DNA of 48,022 nt, from assembly GCA_023423995.1 (NCBI GenBank), contig JAFAEL010000177.1:1-48022 (forward strand), in the 5' to 3' direction. Within the stretch, counting starts at the first letter, position 1; the number at the start of each line of letters is the position of its first letter. Below, piece by piece: positions 36,632 to 44,691 of this stretch. The stretch is from Pseudomonadota bacterium. Its GTDB lineage: Bacteria; Pseudomonadota; Alphaproteobacteria; Rhizobiales; Beijerinckiaceae. The notes under the pieces are model-generated. The model did no database searches. It was given only the letters and a program-made list of their open reading frames with translations, and was not told the DNA's origin. The position numbers and the translations under genes were made by a program.

Positions 36632-37906
36632 ATGGCGGCGGTTGCGCAACTCAAGGCTGGCGGTCCTAAATCGCTCTACGAAATGGGGGAGATCCCCCCT
36701 CTCGGGCACGTTCCCGAGAAGATGTATGCCTGGACGATCCGGCGCGAGCGGCACGGCCCGCCGGAGCAGTCGATGCAGCTCGAAGTGGTGCCTACCTGGA
36801 CGATCGCGGACGACGAGGTCCTGATCCTCGTGATGGCCGCGGGCGTGAACTACAATGGCGTCTGGGCCGGGCTGGGCGAGCCGATCTCGCCATTCGACGT
36901 CCACAAGGCTCCCTTCCACGTGGCCGGCTCCGATGCGTCGGGCATCGTCTGGGCGGTCGGCTCCAAGGTGAAGCGCTGGAAGGTCGGCGACGAGGTCGTG
37001 GTCCACTGCAACCAGGACGATGGGGATGACGAGGAGTGCAACGGGGGCGACCCGATGCTGTCTCCGTCCCAGCGAATCTGGGGCTACGAGACGCCGGACG
37101 GTTCCTTTGGCCAGTTCTGCCGAGTGCAGTCGCGCCAGCTCATGCCGCGGCCGAAGCACCTCACCTGGGAAGAGAGCGCCTGCTACACGCTGACGCTCGC
37201 AACCGCCTATCGCATGCTGTTCGGCCACCAGGGCCATCGCCTGCGTCCCGGCCACAATGTGCTGGTGTGGGGCGCATCCGGCGGCCTCGGCGTGTTCGGC
37301 GTCCAGCTGGTCGCCGCGGCCGGTGCGAACGCGATCGGTGTGATCTCGGACGAGACGAAGCGAGACTACGTGCTGGGTCTCGGCGCGAAGGGCGTCATCA
37401 ATCGCAAGGACTTCGCCTGCTGGGGCCAGCTGCCGAAGGTGAACTCCCCGGAATATGCGGACTGGACCAGGGAAGCGCGGAAGTTCGGCAAGGCGATCTG
37501 GGACATCACGGGCAAGCGCGACGTCGACATCGTCTTCGAACACCCGGGCGAGCAGACCTTTCCGGTCTCGACCCTGGTCGTGAAGCGCGGCGGCATGGTG
37601 GTGTTCTGCGCGGGCACGACCGGGTTCAACATCACCTTCGATGCCCGATACGTCTGGATGCGGCAGAAGCGAATCCAGGGATCGCACTTCGCGCACCTGA
37701 AGCAGGCGATGGCGGCGAACGAGTTCGTGATCGATCGCCGGGTCGATCCCTGCATGAGCGAAGTACTGCCCTGGGACGAGATCCCCAAGGCGCACACCCT
37801 CATGTGGAAGAACCAGCACAAACCGGGCAACATGGCCGTGCTCGTGAACTCTCCGCGGCCGGGCCTGCGAACCTTCGAGGACGTCGTGGAGGCGGGGCAG
37901 CAATAG
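36632..37906 (+). CDS. ccr: crotonyl-CoA carboxylase/reductase
   Basis: A 424-residue NADPH-dependent reductive carboxylase that turns crotonyl-CoA plus CO2 into ethylmalonyl-CoA, the key step of the ethylmalonyl-CoA pathway for C2 (and serine-cycle C1) assimilation. Strong marks are LYEMGEIPPLGHVPEKMYAW, VNYNGVWAGLGEPISPFDVHK (with the Asn involved in CO2 binding), HCNQDDGDDEECNGGDPM, the nucleotide fold VWGASGGLGVFGVQL, and DARYVWMRQKRIQGSHFAH. The text is close to the Methylobacterium enzyme. The ATG at 36632 follows GGGG; the ATG at 36620 is possible. Its pathway partners are not adjacent, apart from possible CitE/MaoC genes at the left end. Confidence 0.96.
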   Translation: MAAVAQLKAGGPKSLYEMGEIPPLGHVPEKMYAWTIRRERHGPPEQSMQLEVVPTWTIADDEVLILVMAAGVNYNGVWAGLGEPISPFDVHKAPFHVAGSDASGIVWAVGSKVKRWKVGDEVVVHCNQDDGDDEECNGGDPMLSPSQRIWGYETPDGSFGQFCRVQSRQLMPRPKHLTWEESACYTLTLATAYRMLFGHQGHRLRPGHNVLVWGASGGLGVFGVQLVAAAGANAIGVISDETKRDYVLGLGAKGVINRKDFACWGQLPKVNSPEYADWTREARKFGKAIWDITGKRDVDIVFEHPGEQTFPVSTLVVKRGGMVVFCAGTTGFNITFDARYVWMRQKRIQGSHFAHLKQAMAANEFVIDRRVDPCMSEVLPWDEIPKAHTLMWKNQHKPGNMAVLVNSPRPGLRTFEDVVEAGQQ

Positions 37907-37914
37907 CGCCCCCA

Positions 37915-37973
37915 TCCCGGTGCGGGAGCCTGGGATCTCTCATCCACGCGTCGGGGGCGGCCTTGCCCCCGAC
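37915..37973. terminator. two hairpins between convergent ccr and PPOX genes
   Basis: TCCCG-GTG-CGGGA (37915-37927) is followed by a perfect 9-bp stem GTCGGGGGC / GCCCCCGAC with a 6-base loop (37950-37973). They fill the 72-bp gap between ccr and the leftward PPOX-fold gene and probably stop both transcripts. No T run. Confidence 0.65.
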
Positions 37974-37978
37974 CTGCG

Positions 37979-38413
37979 CTACACCCGGATCTCGCCTTCG
38001 TCCCGGCCGCTCCAGTAATGGATCCGGCTGGCGTGGACCCTGATCAGGACGAGGCCCGGCGTGTCGACGCCGTCCTCGAACCAAAACTCCAGATCCTTGT
38101 TCCAGTGGGCCTCGAAGCTCGCCTTGTCGCGGATCAGTTCCGCCCGCCCCTCGATCACGATGAAGATCGGCGGTGCGCCGAGCAGCCCTTTGCTGCCAGT
38201 GAACGACAACCCCACCTTCGGATCGCGAGCGATATCCGCGACGGTTCGGGTGCTGTCGAGCGCGAAGAAGTACGAGTCGCCCTGATAGGCAACATCGCCG
38301 TTATTGCTCATCGGCCGACCTGCGATCTCGCCGCCTTCCGTCCACGTCGACAGGATGGCGAAGTCGATCTCGGCCATCTTTTTCGACAGGTCCGCCAGAG
38401 TTAGGTCGCTCAC
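37979..38413 (-). CDS. pyridoxamine-5'-phosphate-oxidase-fold protein (general stress protein 26-like)
   Basis: A 144-residue split-barrel flavin-binding protein (AEIDFAILSTWTEGGEIAGRPMSNNG, SYFFALDSTRTVADIARDPKVGLSF, FIVIEGRAEL, FWFEDGVDTPGLVLIRVHASRIHYWSG). These proteins bind FMN or F420-like cofactors; the GSP26 group is stress-linked and not a vitamin B6 enzyme. The start is the GTG at 38413, seven bases after a strong GGAAGGAG; an open extension to 38467 lacks a site. Confidence 0.88.
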   Translation of the reverse strand: MSDLTLADLSKKMAEIDFAILSTWTEGGEIAGRPMSNNGDVAYQGDSYFFALDSTRTVADIARDPKVGLSFTGSKGLLGAPPIFIVIEGRAELIRDKASFEAHWNKDLEFWFEDGVDTPGLVLIRVHASRIHYWSGRDEGEIRV

Positions 38414-38662
38414 GCCAAGGCTCCTTCCTGATGGCGAATCAATGTGCAGAGCGTGCTCTTCGTTCACTCATCACTATTCACCGTCACGCGAGCGGCCGCG
38501 CAACGACGCACTTTCCGCCGAGAGACAAGATCGCGCCCGCCTAGCGGCGGAAGGTCGGGGTATTCGGGAATTGTCCGGTTGTTTCCTCCGTCATACGCTC
38601 GTCACTAGGCGCCATGTGAGCGCGGCGGGAGATCGCGCCGGGCGCCTCGCGGGAGGGCGTTC

Positions 38663-39724
38663 ATGCTGGGCTTCTCACGTCTCCTCGGCGCGCTCGGCGC
38701 CGTAATTGTCTGCGCGACAATCGCAGTGGCAGCGGACTTTCCCGCGCCGAAGCAGGGCGCCGTCGTCCTGAAGGACTTCAAGTTCCACACCGGCGAGGTC
38801 TTCCCGGAGCTGAAGGTGCACTACGCAACCGTCGGAGAGCCTGGAGGGGAGCCGGTGCTCGTCCTGCACGGCACCGCGGGCTCCTCGAACGCGATGCTCA
38901 CGAAGGATTTCGCCGGCGAGTTGTTCGGGCCCGGCCAGCCGCTGGATGCCCGCAAGTATTTCATCATCCTGCCGGACGCGGTCGGGGCGGGGAAGTCCGC
39001 TAAGCCTTCCGATGGTCTTCGGGCGAAGTTTCCGCTCTACAACTACGAGGATATGGTCGACGCCCAATACAGGCTCGTGACCGAGGGTCTCGGGCTGAAG
39101 CGCCTCAAGCTTATCCTCGGCAACTCCATGGGCGGCATGCATGCCTGGATCTGGGGTTCGCGCTATCCGGGCTTTGCAGAGGCCCTGGTACCGATGGCCT
39201 CGCAGCCGACCGCGATGGCGAGCCGGAACTGGATGATGCGCCGGATGATCGTCGACGCGGTCCGCAACGATCCGGATTGGAAGGGCGGCAACTACACCGA
39301 GCAGCCGAAGGCGATCCGCATCGCCAACGTCTATTTCGGCATTGCCACCAACGGCGGCTCGCTGGGCTACCAGAAGCTCGCACCCACCCGCGAAGCAGCC
39401 GACAAGCTCCTCGACTTCCGCCTCTCGCAGCCGTTCACGGCGGACGCGAACGACTACATGTACCAGTGGGATTCCTCGCGCGACTACGACCCGTCGCCGC
39501 TTCTGGAGAAGATCCAGGTGCCGGTGCTCGCCATCAACTCGGCCGACGACGAGCGCAACCCGCCCGAAAGCGGGATCATGGAGCGCGTACTGAAGCGGAT
39601 GAAGAACGCCCGCCTGTTTCTGATTCCTGCAAGCGAGGAAACGCGGGGCCATGGCACGACCGGCCTCCCGCGGTTCTGGAAGAGCGAACTGGAGAGCTTC
39701 TTGAAGACGCTGCCGCCGAGCTGA
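38663..39724 (+). CDS. secreted alpha/beta hydrolase, MetX-like
   Basis: A 353-residue protein with a signal peptide (LLGALGAVIVCATIAVA, cut near AADF) and an alpha/beta hydrolase domain of the homoserine-acetyltransferase type: VLVLHGTAGSSNA, nucleophile Ser155 in LGNSMGGMHAW, Asp in NSADDERNPPE, His in ETRGHGT near the C-terminus. The export signal argues against a role in methionine synthesis; a periplasmic esterase or acyltransferase is more likely. The ATG is preceded by GGGAGGG. It is divergent from the PPOX-fold gene over 249 bp. Confidence 0.87.
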   Translation: MLGFSRLLGALGAVIVCATIAVAADFPAPKQGAVVLKDFKFHTGEVFPELKVHYATVGEPGGEPVLVLHGTAGSSNAMLTKDFAGELFGPGQPLDARKYFIILPDAVGAGKSAKPSDGLRAKFPLYNYEDMVDAQYRLVTEGLGLKRLKLILGNSMGGMHAWIWGSRYPGFAEALVPMASQPTAMASRNWMMRRMIVDAVRNDPDWKGGNYTEQPKAIRIANVYFGIATNGGSLGYQKLAPTREAADKLLDFRLSQPFTADANDYMYQWDSSRDYDPSPLLEKIQVPVLAINSADDERNPPESGIMERVLKRMKNARLFLIPASEETRGHGTTGLPRFWKSELESFLKTLPPS

Positions 39725-39731
39725 TCGACCG

Positions 39732-40475
39732 TCAGCCGGCCTGCGCCCGCGGCCGCTGGCCGCCGATCGCCGCGTCGGCCCGCTTCCCTTCGGTCGCGAA
39801 CGGGCTCAGCCCGAGCCATTGCTGCATTCGAGCGGCGACCCCGGGATCGCCGATGAGCTCGATCCCGCCTGATGCGAGCTCGCCCTGAACCGTGGCGAGC
39901 CCCATCCAGATCGCCGTCATGCCGCGCAGGGAGACCCGCACATAGAGGTCGACCTCGAAGCCTGGATTGTTCGAGCAGAGGTCGACAGCCGAGCCCTCAA
40001 CGACAAGCCACCACGAGCGCCGGCTTGCCGGGACCTCCGGAAACACGAAGCCGATCGTGCAGCGGCGGGGCGGCAGCGGAGTCGGATCGAGGTTGCGCCG
40101 CATGTCCCACATCAGGAGCGAGGGATCGAGGTTGCGGAGCGAAAGGTTCGAATCCACCCAGCGCTGCCCCCAGATCCCGAGCGCCATCACGATGCCGCGC
40201 AGATCCTCCCCGGCGGCGGTGAGGCGGTATTCCAGGGGGCCGCCCGGAGAGATCGGGGTCGCCTCGACCACCCCGGACTCCTCAAGCTCCTTCAGCCGCT
40301 TGGACAGCAGAGTCGGCGAGATGAGCGGGACGCCGCGCCGGAGATCGTTGAACCGAGTAGATCCCGAAAGCAGCTCGCGCACGATCAGGGCCGTCCAGCG
40401 CGAGCAGACGATTTCGGCCGCCATCGCGACTGGGCAGAACTGGCCGTAGCTCCCCGGATCCTGCACCCGTGCCAA
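39732..40475 (-). CDS. HxlR-family transcriptional regulator with SCP2-like C-terminal part
   Basis: 247 residues: an N-terminal HxlR winged helix (about 8-95: CPVAMAAEIVCSRWTALIVRELLSGSTRFNDLRRGVPLISPTLLSKRL, with a Cys at the conserved start position of the domain) and a C-terminal region of about 130 residues that could be a ligand-binding SCP2-like fold. The start is uncertain: TTG at 40475 lies eight bases after GGAG, GTG at 40466 is the alternative; the frame is open to 40949 without family sequence. It is divergent from an acyl-CoA dehydrogenase gene, its likely target. Confidence 0.85.
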   Translation of the reverse strand: MARVQDPGSYGQFCPVAMAAEIVCSRWTALIVRELLSGSTRFNDLRRGVPLISPTLLSKRLKELEESGVVEATPISPGGPLEYRLTAAGEDLRGIVMALGIWGQRWVDSNLSLRNLDPSLLMWDMRRNLDPTPLPPRRCTIGFVFPEVPASRRSWWLVVEGSAVDLCSNNPGFEVDLYVRVSLRGMTAIWMGLATVQGELASGGIELIGDPGVAARMQQWLGLSPFATEGKRADAAIGGQRPRAQAG

Positions 40476-40493
40476 GGCAGGTTCTCCATCGCC

Positions 40494-40511
40494 GCAGCCC
40501 GCACGGGCTGC
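40494..40511. promoter_or_regulatory. perfect palindrome, candidate HxlR operator
   Basis: GCAGCCCG-CA-CGGGCTGC is a perfect 8-2-8 inverted repeat 19 bp upstream of the hxlR start, in the 235-bp divergent gap with the acyl-CoA dehydrogenase gene. It fits a site for autoregulation and control of the divergent gene, though HxlR sites are usually more AT-rich; a transcript hairpin is another reading. Confidence 0.4.
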
Positions 40512-40710
40512 CGCTACAGATAGAGTACCGCTGCCCGCGAAAGATGGCCAGAACGGCAGCCTGAGCGCCTGCGATCGGGCGCGGACACCGTCGGAAGCTT
40601 CCGCAGGCCGAGACCGCTCCACTTCCTGGACTGGATGAACCGGCCTCATCGGATGGAAGCTGGTGCGAGCAGGAGGGGAACACCTGCACAAGCCAACCAT
40701 GGAGGTCGCA

Positions 40711-41868
40711 ATGATGGCATCCGCATCAGCCTTGCCGAGTGCCGCCCGTACCGCGCGGAGCCCTGCCGAGATCGCCCGTGAACTAGGTCCCGAGTTGGCG
40801 CGCCACGCCGAAGCTGCGGGGGAGTCGGACGAATATGTCGCCGACAACATTGCGCTACTGAAAGCTTCGGGCCTCGTCGAGGCGGGCGTGCCGATGGAAC
40901 TCGGCGGCGGTGGGGCCGATGTCGATGCGCTCGCCGCCATGCTGCGCATCCTCGGCTACCATTGCGGATCGACGGGCCTTGCGTTCTCCATGCATACGCA
41001 CCAGGTCGCGATCCCGGCTTGGCGCTGGACGCACCAGAAGGTCGCCGCCGCCGAACCGCTGCTCCGCCGCGTCGCGAGCGAGAAGATCATGCTCCTGTCG
41101 AGCGGCGGTTCTGACTGGATCGCGGGATCAGGTAAGGCCGAGAAGGTCGAGGGCGGCTACGCGATCAACGCGCGCAAGATCTTCACCTCCGGTGCGCCCA
41201 CCGGGGACATCCTGATGACGGCCGCAGTGCTCGACACCGACGAGGGGCCGACCGTCCTGCATTTCGGCATCCCCATGAACTCGCCTCACGTACGGGTCCT
41301 GGACAACTGGCGCACGCTCGGCATGCGCGGCACCGGCTCACACGACGTCCTCATCGAAGGTCACGTCGTGCCCGAGGCAGCGGTCGCCGTAAGGCGCAAG
41401 GCAGGCGAATGGCATCCGCTCTTCCAGATCATCGCCACCATCGCGTTCCCCTTGATCTATTCTGTCTATCTGGGCGTCGCCGAAAGCGCGCGGGATCTCG
41501 CGGTTGACCTCGCAAAGCGACGCTTGGCGAGCCGCCATCTGGTCGCGCTCGCCGGGCGGATGGAGACGGAACTCGCCACCGCTCGCCTCGCGGTCGAATC
41601 CATGCTGGCTGCCGTGCGGCTGAACGCACCTTCGGCCGAGACGATCAACCAGGTGATGATCGGGCGGCAGATCGCCGGGCGACATGCGATCGCCGCCACG
41701 GAACTCGCGATGGAGGTCGCCGGCGGCGCCGGGTTCTACCGGGGCGCTGGACTGGAGCGCCGCTTCAGAGACATCCAGGCGGCTCGCTATCATCCTCTAC
41801 AGGAGGGTCCGCAGGCCGAGTACGCCGGATCAATGGCGCTGGGCTTACCCATCGACAAGGTCTTCTGA
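40711..41868 (+). CDS. acyl-CoA dehydrogenase family protein
   Basis: A 385-residue flavoprotein with the acyl-CoA dehydrogenase three-domain layout: helical N domain (AAGESDEYVADNIALLKASGLVEAGVPMELGGGG), middle beta domain (INARKIFTSGAPTGDILMTAAVL, LDNWRTLGMRGTGSHDVLIEG) and helical C domain (AMEVAGGAGFYRGAGLERRFRDIQAARYHPLQ). The C-terminal RYHPLQEGPQ is of the DszC/hydroxylase-like side of the family (HPL in place of the IYEG), so it may be a flavin monooxygenase rather than a true dehydrogenase. The ATG at 40711 follows GGAGG by five bases. Confidence 0.88.
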   Translation: MMASASALPSAARTARSPAEIARELGPELARHAEAAGESDEYVADNIALLKASGLVEAGVPMELGGGGADVDALAAMLRILGYHCGSTGLAFSMHTHQVAIPAWRWTHQKVAAAEPLLRRVASEKIMLLSSGGSDWIAGSGKAEKVEGGYAINARKIFTSGAPTGDILMTAAVLDTDEGPTVLHFGIPMNSPHVRVLDNWRTLGMRGTGSHDVLIEGHVVPEAAVAVRRKAGEWHPLFQIIATIAFPLIYSVYLGVAESARDLAVDLAKRRLASRHLVALAGRMETELATARLAVESMLAAVRLNAPSAETINQVMIGRQIAGRHAIAATELAMEVAGGAGFYRGAGLERRFRDIQAARYHPLQEGPQAEYAGSMALGLPIDKVF

Positions 41869-41872
41869 CGCT

Positions 41873-41956
41873 CTTGCCCCGGCCTCTTCAACTTGACGGG
41901 TATCCGGGGCAGGAGCACCATCCGCACAAGAGGAGCGGCTGAGAAGTCAGCCGCTC
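41873..41956 (+). terminator. two hairpins after the acyl-CoA dehydrogenase gene
   Basis: CTTGCCCCGG (41873-41882) pairs with CCGGGGCAGG (41904-41913), one G-U included. A second, perfect 10-bp hairpin GAGCGGCTGA-GAAG-TCAGCCGCTC lies at 41933-41956. Both are in the 261-bp gap before the methanethiol oxidase gene and should end the upstream transcript. The rest of the gap (41957-42129) shows no gene; it should hold the promoter of the next operon. Confidence 0.65.
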
Positions 41957-42129
41957 ACGGCCGCGCGGAAGCTGTTTCAAAGCTCACCGAAAAGGCGCCG
42001 GTCGACATGCCCATGTAACGATTGACTCAGAGGATGGCGTTCAGGGCGGCGCGTATCAACATCGAGCACGCGAGTAGCCGAGACCGGACGGCGCACCTTT
42101 AGCGAGGGGGCGGTTCAGGGGAGGTTCCA

Positions 42130-43461
42130 ATGGCGAGGCGAAGCTCTGTTCGACCCACAACATTGAGCCGCGCAACTTGTTGGACAGGCGCCGCCCTCGG
42201 CCTATCGCTGGGCGCTACGGCAGCCATCGCGGACGAGACCTGTCAGTCGCCGTACATGGCGAAGATCACCGGCCTCGAGGATTTCGTCTACGTCTGGACC
42301 CTCGGCGTCGAAGGGTTGGGCGACGGCTCCGACAAGCTCGTTACCGTCGACGTGCGCGAAGGCTCGCCCACCTTCGGCAAGCCCATCCGCTCGGCCTCCG
42401 TGGGTGGCCGGCACGAGGCGCACCACGGCGGTTTCACCGACGACCGCCGCCAGTTCTGGGCCGCAGGCCTGTCCGACAGCAAGATCTTCATATTCGACGT
42501 CGCGAGCGATCCCTCGCAACCGAAGCTCGTGAAGGTGATCGACGATTTCGTCGAACGGAGCGGCGGCGCGGCCGGCCCGCACGGGGCCTACGCGCTGCCC
42601 GGCCGCATGCTCATCCCGAGCCTCTCGAACAAGGAAGGGACCGGCAAGGCGGCGCTGGTCGAATACGCGAACGACGGCGAGTACATCGCAACTCACTGGC
42701 TCCCGACGAACCAGAATCCTCAGGGTGCCAAGATCGACAAGGTTGCCGACGGCTACGGCTACGACGCTCGGGTTCTGCCGCGAAAGAACGTGATGCTGAC
42801 GTCGTCCTTCACGGGGATCGAGAACTACATGCGGCAGCTCGGCGAAGTCCTGGCCGACAAGGAAGCCTCGACGAAGTTCGGCCAGACGATGGTGCTCTGG
42901 GACTTCCACGCTCGGCAGCCGAAGAAGGTGCTGCATGTTCCCGGGGTGCCGCTCGAGGTCCGCTGGGCCTGGGGCCCGCACAACAACTACGCCTTCACCT
43001 CGACGGCGGTGACCTCGAAGCTCTGGCTCGTCTACGAGGACGCGACCGGCGACTGGAAGGCCAAGGAGGTGGGTGACATCGGCGATCCCGCGAAGATGCC
43101 CCTGCCCGTGGATATCAGCCTCTCGGCCGACGACAGGACGTTGTTCGTGGACACGTTCGGCGACGGCATGGTTCGGGTCTTCGACGTGTCCGACCCCCAC
43201 CAGCCCAGGCAGATCCACGAGAAGAAGATCGGCGCACAGGCCAACATGGTCTCCCAGAGCTGGGACGGGAAGCGGCTCTACTTCACGAGCTCGCTCCTCT
43301 CGAAATGGGACAAGACGGGGGCTGACAACGAGCAGTTCCTGAAGGCTTTCGCCTGGGATGGAAAGGAACTGAAGCCGCGCTTCGCCATCGACTTCACGAG
43401 CGAGCGCCTGGGACGGCCGCACATGATGGCCTTCGGATCGGCAGCTCTCTACACAAATTGA
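42130..43461 (+). CDS. mtoX: methanethiol oxidase, selenium-binding-protein (SBP56) family, exported
   Basis: A 443-residue beta-propeller of the SBP56/methanethiol oxidase family. A signal peptide (CWTGAALGLSLGATAAIA, cut before DETCQ) sends it to the periplasm. Family marks are CQSPYMAKITGLEDFVYVWTLG, the His-rich HEAHHGG at residues 95-101 (probable copper ligands), WAAGLSDSKIFIFDV, GPHGAYALPGRMLIPSLSN, and WGPHNNYAFTST. The bacterial enzyme uses copper and O2 to turn methanethiol into formaldehyde, H2S and H2O2. A SCO copper chaperone gene follows 45 bp later, which supports this reading. GGGGAGG lies five bases before the ATG. Confidence 0.88.
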   Translation: MARRSSVRPTTLSRATCWTGAALGLSLGATAAIADETCQSPYMAKITGLEDFVYVWTLGVEGLGDGSDKLVTVDVREGSPTFGKPIRSASVGGRHEAHHGGFTDDRRQFWAAGLSDSKIFIFDVASDPSQPKLVKVIDDFVERSGGAAGPHGAYALPGRMLIPSLSNKEGTGKAALVEYANDGEYIATHWLPTNQNPQGAKIDKVADGYGYDARVLPRKNVMLTSSFTGIENYMRQLGEVLADKEASTKFGQTMVLWDFHARQPKKVLHVPGVPLEVRWAWGPHNNYAFTSTAVTSKLWLVYEDATGDWKAKEVGDIGDPAKMPLPVDISLSADDRTLFVDTFGDGMVRVFDVSDPHQPRQIHEKKIGAQANMVSQSWDGKRLYFTSSLLSKWDKTGADNEQFLKAFAWDGKELKPRFAIDFTSERLGRPHMMAFGSAALYTN

Positions 43462-43506
43462 CCCAAGGGGCCGGGGCGGACGCTTCGGCTTCCCTCAGGG
43501 CGGGAT

Positions 43507-44196
43507 ATGGCAATGATCCGAACCTGCTTGCTCCTCGCAGCGCTGATGGGCGTCGCCGCTATGCCCGCTGGGGCCAACCCCCACGATGCGCACCAGCCCT
43601 CCGGGCTGACGCTCACGCCAGCCTATGCGTTTCCGCTGCCTACCCCGGGGAGCTATCGGCTTCCGCCGATCAAGGCCGCCGCGGGCGGGACTCTCCTGGA
43701 CGAAGCCGGGCAGCCTCGGGAACTCGGCGGACTTCTGGATGGGAGGATCACCATCGTCGGCTTCGTCTACACGCGCTGTGCGGATGTCTGCCCGGCCGCG
43801 AGCCTCGACATGGCCCGCCTGCAGGATCGCGTAGCCCGCGTCGGTGCGGGTTCATCCCGCCTTCGGCTGATCACGATCAGCTTCGACCCGGACCACGACA
43901 CGCCGGCAGTGATGCGGGAATATGCGTCCGCCCTGCGCTCGACGGATCCGGCCGCACCCGAATGGCTCTTCCTGACCGCCGCGGACCGGGCATCCCTCGC
44001 GCCGCTGCTCGCGGCCTATGACCAGCGCGTGGGCCGCAAGCCGCTGCCCGACGGTTCGCCGAACGCGCTCTCGCATCTCTTCCGCGGGTTCCTGGTCGAT
44101 CCCGCGGGGAAGATTCGGAACATCTACAGCCTCGACTTCTTCGATCCGGAGCTCGTGTTCACGGACATCCGCTCGCTCGAGGCCGAGCGGCACTGA
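43507..44196 (+). CDS. SCO1/SenC-family copper chaperone
   Basis: 229 residues: a signal peptide or N-terminal anchor (CLLLAALMGVAAMPAGA) and a thioredoxin-like SCO domain. The copper-binding CxxxC is Cys91/Cys95 (TRCADVCPA) and the third ligand His190 (ALSHLFRGFLVDP), all intact. SCO proteins deliver copper to cupredoxin sites or act as thiol reductases. Here it follows mtoX and likely matures that enzyme rather than cytochrome oxidase, as no oxidase gene is near. It converges on a GNAT gene. Confidence 0.9.
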   Translation: MAMIRTCLLLAALMGVAAMPAGANPHDAHQPSGLTLTPAYAFPLPTPGSYRLPPIKAAAGGTLLDEAGQPRELGGLLDGRITIVGFVYTRCADVCPAASLDMARLQDRVARVGAGSSRLRLITISFDPDHDTPAVMREYASALRSTDPAAPEWLFLTAADRASLAPLLAAYDQRVGRKPLPDGSPNALSHLFRGFLVDPAGKIRNIYSLDFFDPELVFTDIRSLEAERH

Positions 44197-44199
44197 CGG

Positions 44200-44676
44200 T
44201 CAAAGCGCCTTCTCGAACCAGTGGTGGGCATAGGGATTGTCGTTGAACCGCGGCACCTCGACGAAGCCCTCTTGGCGGTAGAGTGCCTGCGCCTCCTTGA
44301 GCGAGGCGTTCGTGTCGAGGCGAAGCCGTTTGGCGCCAAGCCTGCGGGCGTGATCCTGCATCGCGAGCAGCATCCGGCGGGCGAGCCCCAGCCCGCGTGC
44401 CGTGGGCGATACCCACATGCGCTTGATCTCGGCGACATCTCCAGGGTGGAGCTTCAGCCCCAAGCAGCCGACGGGGAGCCCGTCGCGCTGGGCTACCAGG
44501 AAGAGGCCAGCCGGCGGCGCCATCTCGCGATCCGTCCCGGCACCGCCCTCGCCCGGGTCGAATCCGCCATCGAACCGGGCGGCAAGTTCCTCGAAATAGC
44601 GTGCACGGCACCAGAGAGCGTCGGGACTTCCCGGATCATCGACGGCCAGAGCGATGTCAGATTGCACCCCCGCCAT
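44200..44676 (-). CDS. GNAT-family N-acetyltransferase
   Basis: A 158-residue GNAT with motif A IKRMWVSPTARGLGLARRMLLAMQDHARR near residue 85 (RGLGLA acetyl-CoA loop) and motif B LDTNASLKEAQALYRQEGFVEV. The substrate is unknown. It follows the aminotransferase gene on the same strand with a 15-bp gap, so the two may be co-expressed. Confidence 0.88.
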   Translation of the reverse strand: MAGVQSDIALAVDDPGSPDALWCRARYFEELAARFDGGFDPGEGGAGTDREMAPPAGLFLVAQRDGLPVGCLGLKLHPGDVAEIKRMWVSPTARGLGLARRMLLAMQDHARRLGAKRLRLDTNASLKEAQALYRQEGFVEVPRFNDNPYAHHWFEKAL

Positions 44677-44691
44677 CGAAGCCCTCCGTGT

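Noticed and set aside
36563..37915. A 450-codon frame antisense to ccr
   Set aside because: ccr is certain by its motifs; the antisense text is rich in His, Arg and Asp, as expected from mirrored codons.
38513..38552. Inverted repeat TTCCGCC...GGCGGAA in the PPOX/hydrolase divergent gap
   Set aside because: Short arms with a 26-base spacer in GC-rich DNA; likely to occur by chance and not positioned like an operator of a known neighbour.
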